Source: a virus. Taken from it: a stretch of DNA of 20,257 bases. Shown here piece after piece: positions 15,774-20,257 of this stretch. Positions within the stretch are counted from its first letter, which is position 1; each line of letters begins with the position of its first letter. The notes beneath the pieces are model-generated. The model did no database searches, was not told the DNA's origin, and saw nothing but the letters and a program-made list of their open reading frames with translations. Made by a program: the position numbers and the translations under genes. Location of the stretch: IMG/VR virus record IMGVR_UViG_3300021197_001447, positions 1 through 20,257 of that record. One strand, written 5' to 3'.

Positions 15774-18128
15774 CTATCCGCCTTTGGGACTGACTGCTGA
15801 TACTGATGCTGTGTTAGATACAACTGCTGTTGTTTCTGCTATTCCATAATTAGTTAAATCAATATGCAAGAATGGATTTATTTGAACAGAAGCAAAAGAA
15901 GCCCCGTGTGTAATTGATGAGCCTTCATCTTTATATAGTCCTCTGGAGTTGGGATGTGGGAAAATTACCCAATATGGACCTCGTTGTACGAAATCTCCTG
16001 CGTCTGCGGTTGCACTGAATTCATATGCAGCCGTTGCTCCGTATGTAAGACCTCCAACTCCAATGGTAATACCTTCGACCAGTCTTGCTCCCTCAAACAG
16101 AGGTCCGGTTACCCCCGAATCCCATGTTGCACCACTCACACCACCAGATTCTGTTACTGGGATGAAAGAGTATGTGTTTCCTTCTATGCCGTAAATTGTA
16201 TCGGCACTTACTCCATGTGAATGCGGGGCCGGTCCTGTTCTACTTGCGTACTGTCTGTACGAATCACCAAAGTATATTCTAGACCTTGCAGTTGATACCG
16301 CATGGGTTCCGTGGTTCACCGCAGTATGGTCATTGGTGTTTCCTCCAGATTCTAGATTAATGTCAAGGGAAATGCCACCATAAAAAGAACCAGTCGTAGA
16401 CTGTGTTGATGTGTATGTGCCATCGTCGAGGGCAACCCCAATTCTTGTACATGGATTTATAGTTGAGTTTCCATTTGCTCCGGGTTCTATCTGCGTAAGA
16501 GTAATTTCTAATTCATTTGTATATGTCTTCGGAGTCAAAATCATTTTCAATCTACCATCGAGAATTGCGGCACTAAAGGCAAGATGCAGTGAATGAGTAG
16601 CACTGAATCCATTGTATCCACCGGCATTGTCGGTTCCGATTGTTACTCCACTACTGTCTTCTGGTTCTACATTATCATCCTGTATCCATGACACTGAAGT
16701 TCCGTCTGTGTTCGTTAATACAAGAACATCTCCTACATCATTTTTGAGTGCCTGGTAACCCTTAAACTGTGCAGATGCTCGTCCGTATGATGGATTGTAC
16801 CCGAACGGGAATACATCATTACCAACATCGTTGTATCTTAAATTTTGCGTAGTTTCAAATCTGTATGGGGTGTAGTGACCAAGAACAGAAATTTCTTTTG
16901 CTTTTGCCGAAGTGTTATATTCGAAGGTTAATCCGTGGGATTTTGCAATAACTAATGCACCGAATAGTTTCAATCCGGCTGGGTGAATCAAATCTAAAAT
17001 TGCTTGCTTGTATTGATTCAGTCCAATTTCTGCTCGTAGTTGATAGGAGAATTCTTGATAAAAATAGTTGTCTCTGATTTTCTTATTGGAGTTTAATTTT
17101 CCATCATTGTTTAGATAGTAACCGGGGTATTCACAAAGAGTACCAACGACACCTTCAAACGATGCTCCGGTTCCTTTGAATGTTTGAGCCTCGAATGTCA
17201 TACCGGCAGTTCCAGTATAGTTAACACCGAAATCTGACATCACGATAGCAAGAATACCACCCGAAGAATCAACAGAACTGACTATTCCCTTCGCACCAGA
17301 ACCTGCGGTTCCTGTTGCAGTGATGATATCACCAATTGCAAAAAACTTTCCTGCGGTCGCGGCGCTTATTGAAGTCAATACTGGGTACACCGCTTCTGTA
17401 AAATCTGCCGTGTCTCCTCCTACCGAAAAGTTAACCACCTCACCTGAATAAAAACTACCATTTATATTGGAGAGATATAGTTCTGCGATATTTGATTTGT
17501 TTTCGGAATAGTTATCAACAGACTCTATCTTTGCACTACCAACAACTCTTCCTTGTTTTTTCTGTTGAATTGTAGTACCGACTGAAGTAAAGATATTTTC
17601 AGAGTTACCATAAGACACCTTGAGAGTTTTTGGTTCATACCACTTACCACTGGAAATTTCTAAAATATCTTTTCTTGGATAATAGAATTCAGTGGAAACA
17701 TCATGAAGAATTCTCATTAAAAGACGATATGATTTTTCACTGCCCTTTGCTCTGTAGAATTCCTTTATTCTTTTCATCAATCTAATTTTATCGGCTGGAG
17801 TCTTTGTATCGAGGTCAGTTGCAAGAGTTTCTGGAAAACCCTGCAAGTATTGATTTTTAAAATGCCTGATAAAGCCGTCGATGGTGGTATCAATATCATT
17901 TAAGTCAGCAAGACCAAATGACCTTTCACCGGGATTTCCTTCAACTTCCAACCACTCAAAGTATGCTTCTAAAAAGTCAGCAAATTTTGCATGGTCTTCT
18001 TTGATGAAGTCAGGGATTAGGTCTTTTATAATCGGAGATACATGATAATCAATTTCAACCCTTCTATCAAGAGTTGGAATTGCTACCGATGGTTTAGATG
18101 TAGTATACCCTAATAGAAGTAAACTCAT
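15774..18128 (-). CDS. Baseplate wedge protein, gp7-like
   Basis: A 784-residue protein directly after gp6. The N-terminal region (residues about 30-165) reads SPIIKDLIPDFIKEDHAKF, FLEAYFEWLE, then KEFYRAKGSEKSYRLLMRIL and FYYPRKDILEISSGKWYEP; this is the helical head I recall from the protein after gp6 in marine T4-like phages. Residues about 337-400 hold YYLNNDGKLNSNKKIRDNYF, YQEFSYQLR and HPAGLKLFGALV, also typical of that family. Between them lies a beta stretch (AELYLSNINGSFYSGEVVNF) that resembles repeats in gp8. The C-terminal half (about 410-784) is Gly/Ser/Thr-rich and not recognised. Gene order after gp6 and before gp8, and the wedge role of T4 gp7 (1032 residues), suggest it is the gp7 counterpart, joining gp6, gp8 and outer baseplate parts. 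ATG at 18128 has AGGAA six bases upstream, overlapping the gp6 stop. Confidence 0.8.
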   Translation of the reverse strand: MSLLLLGYTTSKPSVAIPTLDRRVEIDYHVSPIIKDLIPDFIKEDHAKFADFLEAYFEWLEVEGNPGERSFGLADLNDIDTTIDGFIRHFKNQYLQGFPETLATDLDTKTPADKIRLMKRIKEFYRAKGSEKSYRLLMRILHDVSTEFYYPRKDILEISSGKWYEPKTLKVSYGNSENIFTSVGTTIQQKKQGRVVGSAKIESVDNYSENKSNIAELYLSNINGSFYSGEVVNFSVGGDTADFTEAVYPVLTSISAATAGKFFAIGDIITATGTAGSGAKGIVSSVDSSGGILAIVMSDFGVNYTGTAGMTFEAQTFKGTGASFEGVVGTLCEYPGYYLNNDGKLNSNKKIRDNYFYQEFSYQLRAEIGLNQYKQAILDLIHPAGLKLFGALVIAKSHGLTFEYNTSAKAKEISVLGHYTPYRFETTQNLRYNDVGNDVFPFGYNPSYGRASAQFKGYQALKNDVGDVLVLTNTDGTSVSWIQDDNVEPEDSSGVTIGTDNAGGYNGFSATHSLHLAFSAAILDGRLKMILTPKTYTNELEITLTQIEPGANGNSTINPCTRIGVALDDGTYTSTQSTTGSFYGGISLDINLESGGNTNDHTAVNHGTHAVSTARSRIYFGDSYRQYASRTGPAPHSHGVSADTIYGIEGNTYSFIPVTESGGVSGATWDSGVTGPLFEGARLVEGITIGVGGLTYGATAAYEFSATADAGDFVQRGPYWVIFPHPNSRGLYKDEGSSITHGASFASVQINPFLHIDLTNYGIAETTAVVSNTASVSAVSPKGG

Positions 18129-18133
18129 GCGTA

Positions 18134-18138
18134 TTCCT
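18134..18138 (-). promoter_or_regulatory. Ribosome binding site fused to the gp6 stop codon
   Basis: AGGAA overlaps the TAG stop of gp6 (TAGGAA) and lies just before ATG at 18128. It supports this start and points to translational coupling of gp6 with the gp7-like protein, the same arrangement as before the GTG-started collar fibre. Confidence 0.6.
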
Positions 18139-20038
18139 AGTAACTAGAACTTATACTTCCGCCGGACGAAGAACTTCCCCCACCAGAAGAGGCAGTTCCG
18201 TCCGATTTGGAAGTTGTATTTTTTCCAGTTTCTGTTTGTAGTGTAGTTTTAACGGAAACCTTTAGTGCGTCGTCGTCGGTAGTGTCTATGGTTAAGATTT
18301 GATTTCGTGTGGCAAATATATTTGAAGACTTTGGTGTTACTTCAATTTTAATAGCAGAACCCGAAATCAGTTCAAGCGGGGCGAAGGCGTTTATATCGAT
18401 TTTACCCGATTTGTAATCAACCATTCCGATTTTTTTCTTTACAAAATATCTTGTATCCAGACTATCGTATCGCACAATATCCATGTTTCCATATCCATCA
18501 TCTTCCAAGAAACAATCGTATGTAACATTTGAATCATCTGCATATTTGAATGATGTGCTTGATATAGTTGTCATATGTCCATCATGTGGATGTACCAGTT
18601 CATTGTTAAAGTTAATTGCATAGTTAGTACTAATGCCAATGCTTGGTGAAAATCTTTTTTGTAGTTTCGTTCTACTTTCAGAACCCACGATGGAATCGCC
18701 TATGTTGTCAATCAATCCTGTTAACTTAGAAAAGTATAAATCTCTATCAAATTTTTCTAAATCAGAATCCACATAATTCTTCACAGTCTCTTCCACTAGA
18801 CTCTTTATACCACCAGAATCTAGAATAGTTTTGTTCTTATCAAACACAACATCAAAATCAAACATCAGATATAGTGTGTCGGGGTCTACGATTTCAGGTA
18901 TGACAGAAACGATGCTTCTGTTTGCACTAATAGTAGCCTTGATGTTTTCTTTCGTTGCACTGTCAACGACTAGTCCAACCTTTGGCTTCAATGCAATAAA
19001 AACCTTTCCATATTCGGGAGGATTATTTTCTTGACCACCCCACACAAAAACAGATTCAAGACTAGGAAAATCTTTAATTAAAAGAGTTGAAAAGTCTTTG
19101 TCTGTGACTGCTCTATCTTGTGCTTGATAATTTTTTGGTGCATGGAATTTTACTGATTTTGTTGACTCTGGATTTGCTCCACCACCAGCGGCAGATATAG
19201 TTGTTATATTATAACCACTCAAAGAAAATGCCGGAGAGTTGGTAGTTTCGTTTCTACCCACTCCATTTGCTTCTTCTCCAGAAGTTACAACAAACTGTGC
19301 AATGATTAGATTTCCATCACTGGGTTTAAGACCAACAATATTATCTCCAAAGTAAATTTCAAATCTTCCATCATCGGTTTCTTGGAGATGATAAACTCTA
19401 TCTGTATCACTGACAACATTCATATCATTCGCAAGAGTCCATTTTGTTGAGTAGTTAGTTGTATCAGTTGCAGAATTTTGTACACGAACAGTTAATGTTG
19501 TGGTATCAGTATTTTCTGGCAAAATAAATCTTTGATTCGCAATACTCTGGTCAACCGTATATGTCTTTGACCGAAACGAGCCTTCATAAACATCAAATTG
19601 TGCGCCGGTGACACCAGCAGTTGCACTTGAAGCAAAATCATCAAGGGTAATAAAGTTATATGAACTATTCCCAACGCTTCCCTGAACTACAGTTCCTTTT
19701 GGAATAGTGAAAGCACTAGTACCAGTTGTTACTGCCTTAATGGTTGCTTTACTTGCACGAATTGAGTTTGGAGTATAACCGAGGTGCTTTGCGAGAGAAA
19801 CAATCGAACTTCTCTTTATAGCAGTGTCCAAGAACATTTCATTCGCAACCATGTTTGCATAGAAAGCCTGATAGTGACTGTTATATGCCAGAACATCCAA
19901 GAGAATGTTTAGACCAGCACCCTCAAAGTTATAGTCTTTGAAAGTTTCTTGTGACTTCAAGTAAGACTTAAGGCTTTCCTTAAGGCTATCAAAGTCAACA
20001 TCTGTTACGGATAGTTTAGCGTTTAGTGGGTCTGCCAT
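18137..20038 (-). CDS. 6: Baseplate wedge subunit gp6 (baseplate J-like)
   Basis: A 633-residue protein, close to the 660 residues of T4 gp6. The N terminus has DFDSLKESLKSYLKSQETF, FEGAGLNILLDVLAYNSHY, FYANMVANEMFLDTAI and KHLGYTPNS, all typical of gp6 of T4-like phages. Further on, RAVTDKDFSTLLIKDFPSLE, FVWGGQENNPPEYGKVFIAL and the following region match the baseplate J-like core. In T4, gp6 dimers form the ring of the inner baseplate that clamps gp7, gp25 and gp53 and opens on contraction. The last 28 residues are a Ser/Gly/Thr tail (TASSGGGSSSSGGSISSSY), which looks flexible. The start at 20038 has AGAGG nine bases upstream, and only one base separates it from the gp25 stop. Identification is firm. 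Confidence 0.93.
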   Translation of the reverse strand: MADPLNAKLSVTDVDFDSLKESLKSYLKSQETFKDYNFEGAGLNILLDVLAYNSHYQAFYANMVANEMFLDTAIKRSSIVSLAKHLGYTPNSIRASKATIKAVTTGTSAFTIPKGTVVQGSVGNSSYNFITLDDFASSATAGVTGAQFDVYEGSFRSKTYTVDQSIANQRFILPENTDTTTLTVRVQNSATDTTNYSTKWTLANDMNVVSDTDRVYHLQETDDGRFEIYFGDNIVGLKPSDGNLIIAQFVVTSGEEANGVGRNETTNSPAFSLSGYNITTISAAGGGANPESTKSVKFHAPKNYQAQDRAVTDKDFSTLLIKDFPSLESVFVWGGQENNPPEYGKVFIALKPKVGLVVDSATKENIKATISANRSIVSVIPEIVDPDTLYLMFDFDVVFDKNKTILDSGGIKSLVEETVKNYVDSDLEKFDRDLYFSKLTGLIDNIGDSIVGSESRTKLQKRFSPSIGISTNYAINFNNELVHPHDGHMTTISSTSFKYADDSNVTYDCFLEDDGYGNMDIVRYDSLDTRYFVKKKIGMVDYKSGKIDINAFAPLELISGSAIKIEVTPKSSNIFATRNQILTIDTTDDDALKVSVKTTLQTETGKNTTSKSDGTASSGGGSSSSGGSISSSY

Positions 20039-20039
20039 T

Positions 20040-20257
20040 TTATCTTAGCCTCTGAAGTGGTATGTTTAACTGAAACAAATCATTTCCAATTCCATTTACG
20101 GAGAACTCCACAGAAATATCGAACGTGTTGCTGTCTTCGTTGAAGTTCGCAAGCACAGATTGTAGTTCTGCTCTTGGTTCGTAATTTTCTATGACGAGTT
20201 TGATTTTTGCTTCGAGTTGAATTTTTACAATTGGACTGAAATTTTCAAAGAGCAGTT
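20040..20257 (-). CDS. 25: Baseplate wedge subunit gp25, C-terminal part only
   Basis: The visible 71 codons enter from the right edge of the window (first full codon at 20255) and end in TAA at 20042-20040. They read LLFENFSPIVKIQLEAKI, then VIENYEPRAELQSV and a beta-rich end FDISVEFSVNG with LQRLR at the stop. LLFE.F.P and the YEPR motif are typical of the C-terminal half of the gpW/gp25 family. T4 gp25 (132 residues) sits in the inner baseplate with gp6 and gp53 and acts in sheath assembly; the family also occurs in type VI secretion and R-type pyocins. The start and N-terminal half lie outside the window. One base separates its stop from the gp6 start, so the pair is almost certainly co-translated. 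Confidence 0.87.
   Translation of the reverse strand, partial: LLFENFSPIVKIQLEAKIKLVIENYEPRAELQSVLANFNEDSNTFDISVEFSVNGIGNDLFQLNIPLQRLR

Noticed and set aside
16454-16461. TATAAATC on the minus strand as another late promoter
   Set aside because: The last base differs from the box and it lies about 700 bases before the next start, deep in the gp7-like gene.
4809-18139. Stop-codon reassignment (amber recoding)
   Set aside because: TAG, TAA and TGA all end genes exactly before the next ribosome site, so the standard code holds.
1-20257. tRNA, CRISPR, insertion sequence, attachment site or origin
   Set aside because: Nothing resembling these was seen; the window is filled by structural genes.

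Overview
This window looks like a virion-structure segment of a T4-superfamily contractile-tailed phage (myovirus morphology). Every gene I can support reads on the minus strand, so transcription runs from the right end to the left. The genes are packed end to end: gaps are 1 to 26 bases and one pair overlaps by 4 bases. There is no host-like gene, tRNA, integrase, insertion sequence or CRISPR. The DNA is AT-leaning and the proteins are rich in Asp, Asn, Ser, Thr and Gly. The set (gp25, gp6, a gp7-like protein, a long gp8 and a DUF4815 giant) recalls T4-like phages of marine bacteria such as cyanophages, pelagiphages and vibriophages. The host cannot be named from this sequence.

Layout in transcription order: the end of the gp25 gene (20257-20040, cut by the window edge); gp6 baseplate wedge (20038-18137); a gp7-like wedge protein (18128-15774); a gp8 wedge protein about twice the T4 length (15754-13685); a 1912-residue DUF4815 virion protein (13674-7936); a 66-residue coiled-coil protein in an ATGA overlap with it (7939-7739); a 974-residue tail fibre (7733-4809); an 813-residue tail-collar fibre that starts with GTG (4799-2358); and a parallel beta-helix spike-like protein that starts at 2331 and runs off the left edge, with 777 codons visible and no stop.

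In function, the right half builds the baseplate wedges (gp25, gp6, gp7-like, gp8). The left half is a host-recognition cassette: a giant connector-like protein, two fibres that share modules, and a putative polysaccharide-binding or polysaccharide-degrading spike. I see no recognisable gp9, gp10, gp11 or canonical gp12 between gp8 and the fibres. The DUF4815 protein and the collar fibre may fill those places (inference). Three T4-type late-promoter-like boxes lie before the DUF4815 gene (TATAAATA), the first fibre (CTAAATA) and the spike (CTAAATA), which suggests the cassette is transcribed late and can be restarted internally.

There is no gene-free stretch over 300 bases. I saw no convincing intrinsic terminator. 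The most interesting items are the modular reshuffling among the fibres, a collar domain placed near the N terminus, a repeated beta-motif shared by gp7-like and gp8, and an unusual Trp/Tyr/Arg-rich patch inside the giant protein. I did not find a clearly new biological system; these are variations on a T4-type baseplate and fibre module.
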